From assembly GCA_036566745.1 (NCBI GenBank), contig DATCVR010000232.1, forward strand, positions 1 through 24,722: a stretch of 24,722 nt of DNA. Direction: 5' to 3'. Source of the DNA: DATCVR01 sp036566745 (GTDB lineage Bacteria; Actinomycetota; Actinomycetes; Jiangellales; Jiangellaceae). Positions 7,420-15,557 of the stretch are shown piece by piece. Made by a program: the position numbers and the translations under genes. The notes under the pieces were generated by a model, which made no database searches, had not been told where the DNA came from, and saw nothing but the letters and a program-made list of their open reading frames with translations. How positions within the stretch are numbered: position 1 is the first letter of the stretch; the number at the start of each line of letters is the position of its first letter.

Positions 7420-9011
7420 ACTCTCTCGAAGCCCTCGCCATCGCCGTGGTGGTGGGCCTTGCCTACCTCGCCCGCCGGATCGGCGGCGACCCCCAGCTGG
7501 AACGACCGATCGTGCTCGGACCCATCGTCGGGCTCATCCTCGGCGACCTGCAGACAGGCGTCGTGGTCGGCGGCACCCTCGAGCTGATCTTCATCGGCGC
7601 CGCCGCTTTCGGTGGCACGGCTCCGCCGAACGTTGCCATCGGCACGGCTGTCGGCACCGCGTTCGCCATCACCACCGGCCAAGGGGTCGAGACCGCCCTG
7701 CTGGCGGCCGTCCCCGCGGCCGTGGTGGGCACGTTCTTCGAACTCTTCGCGAAAGGCTCGTGCTCGGTTCTCGTGCACCGTGCCGACGTGGCCGCGGCCA
7801 CCGGGCAGTCACCCGGGGTCACCTCGACGATCTGGATCGGGAACTCGATCCACTTCCTGGCCTACGCCGTCCCGACCTTCCTCGCGCTCAACTTCGGCGC
7901 CGACGTCGTCCAGTCGGTGACCGACGCCCTCAGTGGCGACGTGGAGAACGCCCTGAAGACCGCGGCGGCCATCCTCCCGGCCGTGGGCTTCGGGATCCTC
8001 CTCTCGGTGCTCTACAGCAAGGCACTGTTCCCGCTCTTCCTCGCGGGCTTCGCGGTGGCGGCGTACACCGACTTCACCGTCATCGGCGTGGCGCTTCTGA
8101 CGGTCACGCTGGTGATGGTCGTGCTCCGGCCCTCCCACGCCAGCCAGCCGGCGCCGGTGACGGTCGGCTCCGGCGGGACGGACGCCGCCCCGGAACGCTC
8201 CCGGGCCACGGCCGCGCCCGAGGAGCGCCGCGAGGTCCGGCAACTGGTCTGGCGCTCGATGTTGCTGCAGGCGTCGTTCAACTACGAGCGGTTCCAGAAC
8301 ATGGGCTTCTGGTGGATGATGCGCCCGGTGCTCGACCGGGAGTACCCGTCCAAGGAGGAGCGCGCCGCCGCCTACAGCCGCCACCTCGTCTACTTCAACA
8401 CCCACCCGTGGGCCGTCGGGCCGATCGCCGGCATCGTCGCCAGCATGGAGAAGCGGCGCGCCCAGGGCGACCATCTCGACGACGAGGCGATCAACTCGGT
8501 GAAGGTCGGGTTGATGGCCCCGCTGGCCGGCATCGGCGACTCGCTGGTCTTCGGCACGCTGCGCCCGGTCATGTCGGGCCTGTGCGCCGCACTGGCCATC
8601 TCGGGCAACGTCGCCGCGCCGCTGATCTTCTTCTTCGGCCTCTTGGTCGTCCAGCTCCTGCTGCGCTACTACGGCGTGGCCGCCGGCTACTACCAAGGCA
8701 CGAAGTTCTTCGAGCGGCTCGCCCCCGCGCAGGTCGATCGGCTCAAGCTCGGCGCGACCGTCGTCGGCCTCACCGTGGTCGGCGCGCTCGTCGCCTCCCT
8801 CCTCCCGCTCAGCACCCCGCTGACCTACCACCGCGGCGAGACTGAGATCAGCCTGCAGGAGTCACTGGACCAGGTGCTCCCGGGTCTCCTGCCGCTCGCA
8901 GCCACCCTCGTCGTCTTCTTCCTCGTCCGCCGCCGGGTGTCACCCACCTGGGTGCTGATCGGCGCGGCCGTCGTGGGCCTCGTGGCCGGATACTTCGGAG
9001 TTCTCGCATGA
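7416..9011 (+). CDS. Fused PTS mannose/sorbose-family EIIC-EIID permease
   Basis: One uninterrupted 531-residue frame contains both membrane components of a mannose-type PTS. Residues about 1-238 are EIIC (EII-Sor family): multiple hydrophobic helices, with GPIVGLILGDLQTGVVVGGTLEL and APPNVAIGTAVGTAFA motifs. Residues about 240-272 form a polar Ala/Pro/Ser/Thr/Gly-rich linker. Residues about 273-531 are EIID: a start-like VRQLVWRSMLLQASFNYERFQNMGF, then PLAGIGDSLVFGTLRP, and a hydrophobic C-terminus. The two components are normally separate, neighbouring genes. There is no stop codon or frame change at the junction, and the linker is too long and too polar to be a simple loss of a stop between adjoining genes. 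It imports the sugar while EIIB phosphorylates it. Sugar specificity cannot be read directly. Confidence 0.9.
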   Translation: MNSLEALAIAVVVGLAYLARRIGGDPQLERPIVLGPIVGLILGDLQTGVVVGGTLELIFIGAAAFGGTAPPNVAIGTAVGTAFAITTGQGVETALLAAVPAAVVGTFFELFAKGSCSVLVHRADVAAATGQSPGVTSTIWIGNSIHFLAYAVPTFLALNFGADVVQSVTDALSGDVENALKTAAAILPAVGFGILLSVLYSKALFPLFLAGFAVAAYTDFTVIGVALLTVTLVMVVLRPSHASQPAPVTVGSGGTDAAPERSRATAAPEERREVRQLVWRSMLLQASFNYERFQNMGFWWMMRPVLDREYPSKEERAAAYSRHLVYFNTHPWAVGPIAGIVASMEKRRAQGDHLDDEAINSVKVGLMAPLAGIGDSLVFGTLRPVMSGLCAALAISGNVAAPLIFFFGLLVVQLLLRYYGVAAGYYQGTKFFERLAPAQVDRLKLGATVVGLTVVGALVASLLPLSTPLTYHRGETEISLQESLDQVLPGLLPLAATLVVFFLVRRRVSPTWVLIGAAVVGLVAGYFGVLA

Positions 9012-9757
9012 GCGACACCACAACCGCGCCCGTCCGGCGACCGCTCGGCCGCGACTATCTCGCTGCCGTCTCCGAGCTCGTCGCCTCCCGGCAGCCGGCC
9101 GTGGGCGAGCGGATCACCGCCGCCGCGGAACTGGTCGGCCGGTCCGTCGCCGAGGGCGGGATCCTGCACCTGTTCGGCTCCGGGCATTCCCGGCTCGTCG
9201 CCATCGACGCTGCCGCGCGGGCGGCCACCCTCACCGCCTCGCGCGCGGTGGTCGCCGAGGAGTGGCCGGGCCAGGTCGAACGGGTCGAAGGGCTCGGCGA
9301 GATCATCCTGCGGCGCACCGACCTCGGGGCGGGTGAGGTGATCGTCGTGATCTCGAACTCCGGGCTCAACCCGTTGCCGATCGACGTGGCCATGGTCGCG
9401 TCGGCCCGAGGTGCCTCGGTCGTGGGCGTGGGATCCGCGGCACACTCGCTCGCCGGCGAGAGCCGGCACAGCTCGGGGCGGCGCCTCCTCGACGTCAGCG
9501 ATGTCTTCCTCGACACGGGGGTGCCCGCCGGCGACGCGCTGTTCGAGCCCGACGACACTCCCCCGGCCGGACCCGCCTCCACCATCCTGGCCGCCACCCT
9601 CGTGCACGCCGTGATCGTGGAGGCGAGCCGGTGGATGCGCGATCACGGGAGCGAGCCGCCGGTCCGGCGCAGCAGGAACCTCCCTGGCGGCGACGAGCAC
9701 AACGCCGCCCTCGCCGCGCGCTACCAGGACCGCATCCCGGAACTGCGGTGGATATGA
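9008..9757 (+). CDS. SIS-domain sugar-phosphate isomerase-like protein (UPF0309 type)
   Basis: A 249-residue cytosolic protein with a single sugar-isomerase (SIS) fold. Phosphosugar-binding motifs are FGSGHS (56-61) and ISNSGLN (115-121). A GGDEHN segment near the C-terminus resembles UPF0309 proteins. SIS enzymes act on phosphosugars as aldose-ketose isomerases, deaminases or lyases. In this operon the likely job is isomerisation or deamination of the amino-sugar phosphate produced by the deacetylase, taking the place of NagB or AgaS, neither of which is present. It is shorter than AgaS, which has two SIS domains. It is translationally coupled on both sides by ATGA overlaps. The family is confident; the precise reaction is inference. 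Confidence 0.85.
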   Translation: MSDTTTAPVRRPLGRDYLAAVSELVASRQPAVGERITAAAELVGRSVAEGGILHLFGSGHSRLVAIDAAARAATLTASRAVVAEEWPGQVERVEGLGEIILRRTDLGAGEVIVVISNSGLNPLPIDVAMVASARGASVVGVGSAAHSLAGESRHSSGRRLLDVSDVFLDTGVPAGDALFEPDDTPPAGPASTILAATLVHAVIVEASRWMRDHGSEPPVRRSRNLPGGDEHNAALAARYQDRIPELRWI

Positions 9758-11022
9758 CACGTCTCCCAGGCGTCCGAGCCGGAGCCGGCACCGCGGTGGT
9801 GCCGGTGCCGGCTGGTACCCGGATGGACGGCTACGGCGATCGGCGGGCGGCCAGTACCGGCACGTTGCGGCCGCTGGAGGCGAACGCCCTGGTGCTGGAG
9901 GTCGACGGTGGCACGGCGGTGCTGGTCACCGTCGACGCCGTCGCCGTGGACGCCGAGCTGACGCGGGTCCTGCGTGCGGCCGTCGGCGAGGAGCACGGGA
10001 TCGCCCCGGAGCGCGTCCTCGTGGCCGCCTCGCACACCCACGCCGGTCCGGCAGGACTACGCGGCAGCGATCCGGGCGCCGGGCTCTACGCCGGTCAACC
10101 CATGCGAGCCACCTACCTCGACGCGATGCTCCGGGCCGTCCGCGACGCCCTCGCCGGGACGCGGGCGGCCACGCTCAGCGCGCAGGCGGAGACGGTCCGC
10201 GGCGTGGCCACCCACCGTCGCGAGCCCGAGCGGGCGATCGACGACACGGCGACGCTGGTGACCGTCGACGACTCCACCGGGCGGCCGATCGCGATGCTGT
10301 GGCACTTCGCCTGTCACGCCACCGTGCTCGACGCCGGCAACACCCTGATCTCGCCCGACCTCCCGGGCGAGGTCCGCGAGCTGCTGCGCGCCCGTGCCGG
10401 AGCGGCCGTGCCCACGCTGTACCTGCCTGGGGCGGGCGGGGACGTCAGCACCCGCTTCACCCGGCGCGGCCACGACCCCGCCGAGCTCGACCGGCTCGCT
10501 CGCCTCGTCGTCGACGCGTGGACGACGGCGTCGTCGCGTCTGCGCATGGCCAGGCCGCGGATCTGGCGGGAGACCATCCAGCTGCCGACCACGCACGACA
10601 CGCCCCACGAGATCCTCCGGCGGCTGTCGTCGGCGACCGCCGGCCTCGCGGGAACCGCCGTGGGTCCGGCCCGGCGAGCCGCCGAGACCACGGTCCGGGG
10701 GCTCCAGCGCCGGCTGGACCGAGTGCGCTCCGACGCGTCCGTGGATGCCGTCGACGTCGAGCTGCACGCCCTGACGTTCGGCGACCTCGCCATCGCCGCC
10801 CTGCCTGGCGAGCCCATGGCCGCCACCGGCCTGGCGCTGCGGCGCTCCAGCACCCGTCCGCTCACCTTGCCCACCGGCTACGCCAACGGCTACGTCGGCT
10901 ACCTGCCGACCGCCGACACGGTAGCGGGCTACGAGGCCGAGGTCGCGGTCGTGGAGCCGGGCGCGGTGTCGGCGGCGGTCGACTGGTTCGCCGCGCGACT
11001 CGGACCGGCGGAGCTGTCGTGA
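9754..11022 (+). CDS. Neutral/alkaline ceramidase-like hydrolase without signal peptide
   Basis: A 422-residue protein related to the N-terminal catalytic domain of neutral ceramidases, zinc amidases that cleave N-acyl bonds. Visible family features are GTRMDGYGDR near the N-terminus, SHTHAGP (His94, His96), HFACHATVL (His184, His188) and LPGAGGDVSTRF (224-235). The histidines match the expected zinc-ligand regions. Known neutral ceramidases are secreted or membrane-bound and longer. Here there is no signal peptide and no C-terminal Ig-like domain, so the enzyme should be cytosolic. It is coupled to the SIS gene (ATGA) and to the deacetylase gene (GTGA), which argues for a step in sugar breakdown rather than lipid metabolism. 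The substrate is unknown. Confidence 0.75.
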   Translation: MTRLPGVRAGAGTAVVPVPAGTRMDGYGDRRAASTGTLRPLEANALVLEVDGGTAVLVTVDAVAVDAELTRVLRAAVGEEHGIAPERVLVAASHTHAGPAGLRGSDPGAGLYAGQPMRATYLDAMLRAVRDALAGTRAATLSAQAETVRGVATHRREPERAIDDTATLVTVDDSTGRPIAMLWHFACHATVLDAGNTLISPDLPGEVRELLRARAGAAVPTLYLPGAGGDVSTRFTRRGHDPAELDRLARLVVDAWTTASSRLRMARPRIWRETIQLPTTHDTPHEILRRLSSATAGLAGTAVGPARRAAETTVRGLQRRLDRVRSDASVDAVDVELHALTFGDLAIAALPGEPMAATGLALRRSSTRPLTLPTGYANGYVGYLPTADTVAGYEAEVAVVEPGAVSAAVDWFAARLGPAELS

Positions 11023-12227
11023 ACGGCACCCGCAGGGAACTCGTCGGCGGCACGGTGCTGTGGCCCGACGGCCGGCTGGCGCCGGGAACGCTGGTGCTCG
11101 ACGGCGACCGGGTCGCAGCCCTCCACCAGCCCGGACAGCGGCCAGCGGCCGGCCGCGCCGCAGGCACGACGGTCACCGACGTGTCCGGTTGCGTCGTCGC
11201 GCCGGGCTTCGTCGACACCCATGTCCACGGGGCGCTCGGTGCCAACTTCATGGCCGCCGACCCGGACGCAACCGACGAGGCCGCCGCCCGCCTCATCTCC
11301 TCGCACCTGGCTCGCGGCGGGGTGACCTCGTGCGTGGCGGCCACGGCCAGCGTTGACCTGACCCGGCTCACCCGATCGCTGCGCGGACTCGCCGGCATGC
11401 GCGGGCGGCTCGGCGGCGACGGGGTCGAGCTGGTCGGCATCCACCTCGAAGGGCCATTCCTGAGCGCGGACTTCCGCGGCGTGCACCGGCCCGAGTACCT
11501 CCTCAGCCCTCGCCCGGAGTTCGTCGACGCGGTGCTCTCCGCCGGAGGCGACGCCCTGCGGATCGTGACGCTCGCGCCGGAACTCCCCTTCGGCCTGCGA
11601 GCGGTCGCCGAGCTCACGGCCGCAGGCGTGCGCGTGTCGATGGGCCACTCGGCCGCCACGTACGGCCAGGCCGTCGAGGCGATCGAGGCTGGTGTCCGCC
11701 GGGCGACCCACCTCTTCAACGGCCTGCCCCCGATTCACCACCGGCAGCCCGGACCGGTTCCCGCACTGCTCACCGACGACCGCGTGCACTGCGAGCTCGT
11801 CGCCGACGGTGTCCACGTGGCCCCCGAGATGATCCGCTTCGCCGCCGAGGTCGCCGGAACCCACCGGATCGTCCTGGTCAGCGACGGCGCCGACGTGTCG
11901 GGGCTGCCACCGGGCCGTCATCACCGGTGGGAGGGGACCGAGGTCGAGGTGACTAACCAGGGGGCCCGCACGCTCGGCGGGTCCGTGGCGGGCAGCGTGG
12001 CCCGGCTCGGTGACGCCGTGAGGACAGCCGTCCAGGCGGCAGGCGTCGAGGTAGCCGACGCGCTGCGGATGGCGTCGGCGAACCCGGCCGACTCGCTCGG
12101 TCTGACCGACCGTGGGCGGTTCGTCCCCGGAACGCTCGCCGACGTGGTCATCCTCGACCCCGAGCTGGACGTCCGGACGACAATCGTGCGCGGCGACATC
12201 GTTCACCATCGAGAGGAACACTCATGA
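11019..12227 (+). CDS. nagA: N-acetylhexosamine-6-phosphate deacetylase (NagA/AgaA type)
   Basis: A 402-residue amidohydrolase that removes acetate from N-acetylglucosamine-6-phosphate or N-acetylgalactosamine-6-phosphate. Metal and catalytic residues are visible: HVHG (His68, His70), HLEGPF with Glu144, GHSAAT (His210), HLFN (His231), ADGVH with His266, and LVSDGADVSG with Asp289, the probable general acid/base. The C-terminal NPADSLGLTDRGRFVPGTLADVVILD block is typical. The loop after HLFN reads GLPPIHHRQPG rather than the usual AM form, so the substrate may differ from plain GlcNAc-6-P. The GTG start overlaps the ceramidase-like gene, and the stop overlaps EIIB. Whether it works on gluco- or galacto-configured sugars cannot be told. 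Confidence 0.88.
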   Translation: MNGTRRELVGGTVLWPDGRLAPGTLVLDGDRVAALHQPGQRPAAGRAAGTTVTDVSGCVVAPGFVDTHVHGALGANFMAADPDATDEAAARLISSHLARGGVTSCVAATASVDLTRLTRSLRGLAGMRGRLGGDGVELVGIHLEGPFLSADFRGVHRPEYLLSPRPEFVDAVLSAGGDALRIVTLAPELPFGLRAVAELTAAGVRVSMGHSAATYGQAVEAIEAGVRRATHLFNGLPPIHHRQPGPVPALLTDDRVHCELVADGVHVAPEMIRFAAEVAGTHRIVLVSDGADVSGLPPGRHHRWEGTEVEVTNQGARTLGGSVAGSVARLGDAVRTAVQAAGVEVADALRMASANPADSLGLTDRGRFVPGTLADVVILDPELDVRTTIVRGDIVHHREEHS

Positions 12228-12706
12228 CCGTCGCGTTGATCAGGGTCGACGACCGGCTTGTCCACGGACAGGTCCTCATCGGCTGGTCCCAGTCGCTCGG
12301 CATCGACCACGTGCTGGTGGCCGACGACAAGACCGCCGGCGATCCCTTGCAGAAGTCGCTCATGGCGATGGCCGCGCCGGCGGGGCTCCAGGTGTCGGTG
12401 ATGACGATCGAGGACGCGGCGCGGTTCGTCGCCGACGGCTCGGGTGGCTCCTCGCGGGTGCTGGTCCTGGTCCGCGGTCCGCTCGAGCTGGTCCGGCTGC
12501 GGGACGGCGGGGTGACGGTCGAGACGGTCAACGTCGGCAACGTCCACACCGGCCCGGGCCGCACCAAGCTCACCAAGGAGGTCCACGCCAGCGACGACGA
12601 GCTCGAGGCCTGGCGTGCGCTCGCCCGCGACGGCGTACGGCTGGAGGCACAGTGGCTGCCGGGCCAGTCCCGCACCGACCTTGGCAAGATCGTCCTCGCC
12701 GGCTGA
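12224..12706 (+). CDS. PTS mannose/sorbose-family EIIB component
   Basis: A 160-residue cytosolic EIIB that takes phosphate from EIIA and transfers it to the sugar bound by the EIIC-EIID permease. The active-site His14 lies in the diagnostic RVDDRLVHGQV motif at the N-terminus. A second family segment, NVGNVHTGPGRTKLTKEVHAS, occurs near residue 105. It is unusual that EIIB is separated from EIIA and the permease by three metabolic genes, although all are in the same overlapping gene chain. It completes a full set of A, B, C and D functions. A 47-base gap follows before the regulator gene. Confidence 0.93.
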   Translation: MTVALIRVDDRLVHGQVLIGWSQSLGIDHVLVADDKTAGDPLQKSLMAMAAPAGLQVSVMTIEDAARFVADGSGGSSRVLVLVRGPLELVRLRDGGVTVETVNVGNVHTGPGRTKLTKEVHASDDELEAWRALARDGVRLEAQWLPGQSRTDLGKIVLAG

Positions 12707-12753
12707 CAGTACGGACGAAACCAGACAGAGCAACGAGAGGAGATCGGGTTCAG

Positions 12754-13428
12754 ATGGCAATGGGGGATCCCGGGTGGCGGCCGATCGTGCGGGCCGGACC
12801 ACTCCGCGAGCGGGTGCGGGCCGAGGTCGAGGACCTCATCATCCACGGCGTCCTCGAACCAGGGGAACATCTGCGTGAGGAGGTGCTCGCGGAACGGCTG
12901 CGGGTGAGCCGTCAGCCCGTCCGCGAGGCGTTGCAGCTGCTGGCGCAGAGCCGCTTCGTCGATCTGCGCTCCGGCCGCGGCGCGTTCGTCCACGTGCCGA
13001 CCCGCCAGGAGGTCGACGACGTGTTCCAGGTGCGCGCACTCCTCGAAGCCGAGAACGCCAGGCTCGCGGCGATCCGCATCACCGAGACGTCGCTGCGCGA
13101 GCTCGCCGACGTCTGCGCGGCGGGCGACGCCGCGGTCGACACGGGCGACAAACGTGTCCTCGTCGATCTCAACCGCGACTTCCACGTCCTGGTCACCGCC
13201 GCGGCGGGCAATCAGGTGCTGGCGGAGATGCTCGCCGCCCTCCAGGTGCGGATCGACTGGTACCTCGCCTCGATCATCATCGACCGGGCGCCGGCCTCGT
13301 GGCAGCAGCACGCCGAGATCTACCGCGCCCTCTCCGAGCCCGACCCGCCCCTGGCCGCTCGGCTGATGGCCGAGCACGTCGACCACACTCGGCGACTGCT
13401 CGACGACAAGTACGGCCCCACCGGGTGA
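12754..13428 (+). CDS. GntR-family transcriptional regulator, FCD subfamily
   Basis: A 224-residue DNA-binding regulator. The N-terminal winged helix-turn-helix covers about residues 15-80, with LAERLRVSRQPVREALQLL as the recognition region. The C-terminal helical FCD ligand domain has the expected metal-ligand pattern around Asn140/His144 (NRDFH), His186 (QHAEIY) and His208 (EHVDH). The ATG at 12754 is supported by GAGAGGAG at 12735-12742. A second in-frame ATG at 12760 is possible. As the regulator lies inside the operon, it probably senses a pathway intermediate and autoregulates through the TGTATACA site upstream of EIIA. No similar palindrome is seen directly upstream of the regulator gene itself. 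It is coupled to the downstream TauE/SafE gene by GTGA. Confidence 0.92.
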   Translation: MAMGDPGWRPIVRAGPLRERVRAEVEDLIIHGVLEPGEHLREEVLAERLRVSRQPVREALQLLAQSRFVDLRSGRGAFVHVPTRQEVDDVFQVRALLEAENARLAAIRITETSLRELADVCAAGDAAVDTGDKRVLVDLNRDFHVLVTAAAGNQVLAEMLAALQVRIDWYLASIIIDRAPASWQQHAEIYRALSEPDPPLAARLMAEHVDHTRRLLDDKYGPTG

Positions 13429-14189
13429 CGCCGGGCGAACTGACGGTGACCGCGCTGGCCGGCGTCGTGGCCGGCGCGGTCAACGCAGTGGCCGGCGGCG
13501 GGTCGATGCTGTCCTTCCCGGTGCTGATCTGGCTCGGCCTGCCACCGCTGACGGCCAACGTGACCAACACCGCCGGCCTCCTCCCCGGCTACCTGGCCAG
13601 CGCGGTGAGCTACCGCCATCACCTGCGCGAACAGACCCGGCGAGGGGCGCTGGCCGTGATCACGCTGGTCGGCGCCGTGCTGGGATGCGTACTCCTCCTC
13701 GTGCCACCCGCCGAGGTGTTCGAGCAGGTCGTGCCGTTCCTGCTGGTCGCGGGCTGCCTCCTCATCGTCGCCCAGCCGCGGTTGTCGACGATGCTGAACC
13801 GCCGGGCGGGCGGGGGCGACGCCGACCATCCGGGGATCGCCTACGGCGGCGCGTTCGTGGGCGGTGTGTACGGCGCGTACTTCGGCGCGGGCCTCGGCGT
13901 CATGCTGTTCGCGGTGTTGTCCCTGATCCATCCGACCCGGCTGCAGCGGGCCAACGCGCTCAAGGTCTTCCTGTCACTGCTGATCAACGCCGTGGCGGTG
14001 GTGGCCTTCGCGCTCTTCGGCCCGGTCGAGTGGTCGACGGCGCTGGTGCTCGCGGTGTTCAGCCTGGTCGGCGGCTACCTGGGCGCGCGGGTGGCCCAGC
14101 GGATGTCCGATCGCGTGCTGCGCATCGGCGTGCTCGCGGTAGGCGTGGCGAGCGCGGTCTGGCTGCTGCTCGACCCCACCGTGGGCTGA
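13425..14189 (+). CDS. TauE/SafE-family membrane transporter
   Basis: A 254-residue integral membrane protein with about seven to eight hydrophobic helices in two halves. The first half has the family motif AGAVNAVAGGGSMLSFPVLI, and the second half has the matching GGAFVGGVYGAYFGAGLGVML. Family members are linked to export of sulfite, sulfoacetate and other organic or inorganic anions. It starts at a GTG that overlaps the GntR stop, so it belongs to the PTS operon. Its presence suggests that an anionic by-product has to leave the cell, for example acetate, another carboxylate, or a sulfonate or sulfite if the sugar carries sulfur. The substrate is inference only. Confidence 0.85.
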   Translation: MTPGELTVTALAGVVAGAVNAVAGGGSMLSFPVLIWLGLPPLTANVTNTAGLLPGYLASAVSYRHHLREQTRRGALAVITLVGAVLGCVLLLVPPAEVFEQVVPFLLVAGCLLIVAQPRLSTMLNRRAGGGDADHPGIAYGGAFVGGVYGAYFGAGLGVMLFAVLSLIHPTRLQRANALKVFLSLLINAVAVVAFALFGPVEWSTALVLAVFSLVGGYLGARVAQRMSDRVLRIGVLAVGVASAVWLLLDPTVG

Positions 14190-14322
14190 CGACGCCAGGC
14201 ACAAATGTCGTCCCGGGCGGCGTGATCCAGGCGACATGTCACACATCGGGCGATCGTGGGACGATGGACGGCGCGACGCGCGTTGTCGAAGGCGTCGTCA
14301 CACCGAGAGGGGCTCGACCATC

Positions 14323-15519
14323 GTGACCGCCACCCAGGTCGATTCGTCCACGCCGAGCACGCCGCTTCCACTGCTCCTTCTGGGCCGAGGCTCCGACCCG
14401 GCCAGCGAGCGCGGCGTCGAGTGTCCGGGCGACCTTCCGCCGGCCAGTGATCCCGACCTGGTCGAACGAGCTCGCCGGGCCCGGGCGGCCCTGGGCGATC
14501 GCGCGTTCGTCCTCGGCCACCACTACCAGCGCGACGAGGTCATCCAGTTCGCCGACGTCACCGGCGACTCCTTCAAGCTCGCCCGCGACGCCGCCGCCCG
14601 CCCCGACGCCGAGTTCATCATCTTCTGCGGCGTGCACTTCATGGCCGAGTCGGCCGACATCCTCACCGGCGACGAGCAGCAGGTCATCCTCCCCGACCTC
14701 GCGGCGGGCTGCTCGATGGCCGACATGGCCCGGCTGCTCCAGGTCGAGGACGCCTGGGCCCGACTCGCCGACGCCGGGGTCGCCGACGTCACGGTGCCCG
14801 TCACGTACATGAACTCCTCGGCCGACATCAAGTCGTTCTGCGGCCGCAACGGCGGTGCGGTGTGCACGTCGAGCAACGCCCAGCAAGCCCTCGAGTGGGC
14901 GTTCGAGCAGGGCGAGAAGGTCATGTTCCTGCCCGATCAGCACCTCGGGCGCAACACCGCGGTGCTCCAGCTCGGGATGTCCCTCGACGACTGCGTGGTC
15001 ATCGACCCCCACAAGCCCGGCTTCGGGGTCACCGACGACGAGCTGCGCCGGGCCCGCATGCTGCTGTGGAAAGGCCACTGCTCGGTCCACGGCCGCTTCA
15101 CCGCCGAGGCCGTGGCGGACGTCCGCGAACGCGTCCCCGGCGTCAAAGTGCTGGTCCACCCCGAGTGCCAGCACGAGGTCGTCCTCGGCGCCGACTACGT
15201 CGGGTCCACCGAATACATCATCAAGACCATCGCCGAGGCCGAGCCCGGCTCGTCGTGGGCGGTGGGCACCGAGCTCAACCTGGTCAAGCGGCTGGCCGCC
15301 GAGCACCCGGACAAGAACGTCGTCTTCCTCGAGAAGACGGTCTGCTTCTGCGCCACCATGAACCGCATCGACCTCCCCCATCTCGTCTGGGCGCTGGAGA
15401 ACCTCGTCGAGGGGCGGGTGGTCAACCGGATCGAGGTCGATCCCGACACCGCGCACTGGGCCGGCGTCGCCCTCGACCGGATGCTGGCGCTCCCCGGCAG
15501 CGGCGCCGTGAAGGACTGA
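14323..15519 (+). CDS. nadA: Quinolinate synthase
   Basis: Condenses iminoaspartate with dihydroxyacetone phosphate to quinolinate in de novo NAD synthesis, using a [4Fe-4S] cluster. The 398-residue product has FVLGHHYQRDEVIQFAD (substrate His66/67) and the three cluster-region cysteines Cys102 (FCGVHFMAE), Cys181 (GGAVCTSSNA) and Cys341 or 343 (TVCFCATMN). HPECQHEV (280-287) and STEYIIKTI are further conserved blocks. The GTG at 14323 is chosen because GAGAGGGG (14305-14312) lies 10 bases upstream. An upstream in-frame ATG at 14236 would add a low-complexity Arg-rich tail. nadB and nadC are not adjacent. The first 40 residues before the core are longer than in enterobacterial NadA, as is common in actinobacteria. 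Confidence 0.95.
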   Translation: MTATQVDSSTPSTPLPLLLLGRGSDPASERGVECPGDLPPASDPDLVERARRARAALGDRAFVLGHHYQRDEVIQFADVTGDSFKLARDAAARPDAEFIIFCGVHFMAESADILTGDEQQVILPDLAAGCSMADMARLLQVEDAWARLADAGVADVTVPVTYMNSSADIKSFCGRNGGAVCTSSNAQQALEWAFEQGEKVMFLPDQHLGRNTAVLQLGMSLDDCVVIDPHKPGFGVTDDELRRARMLLWKGHCSVHGRFTAEAVADVRERVPGVKVLVHPECQHEVVLGADYVGSTEYIIKTIAEAEPGSSWAVGTELNLVKRLAAEHPDKNVVFLEKTVCFCATMNRIDLPHLVWALENLVEGRVVNRIEVDPDTAHWAGVALDRMLALPGSGAVKD

Positions 15520-15557
15520 TCCGGCGGACGTCTTCGCGTCAGCGGCCAGCCAGCGCG

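Noticed and set aside
14190..14322. Short inverted repeat GACGAC/GTCGTC after the TauE/SafE gene, considered as operon terminator.
   Set aside because: Only 6 bp with a 13-base loop. It is too weak to separate from background. The gap must hold the nadA promoter, but I could not identify convincing boxes.
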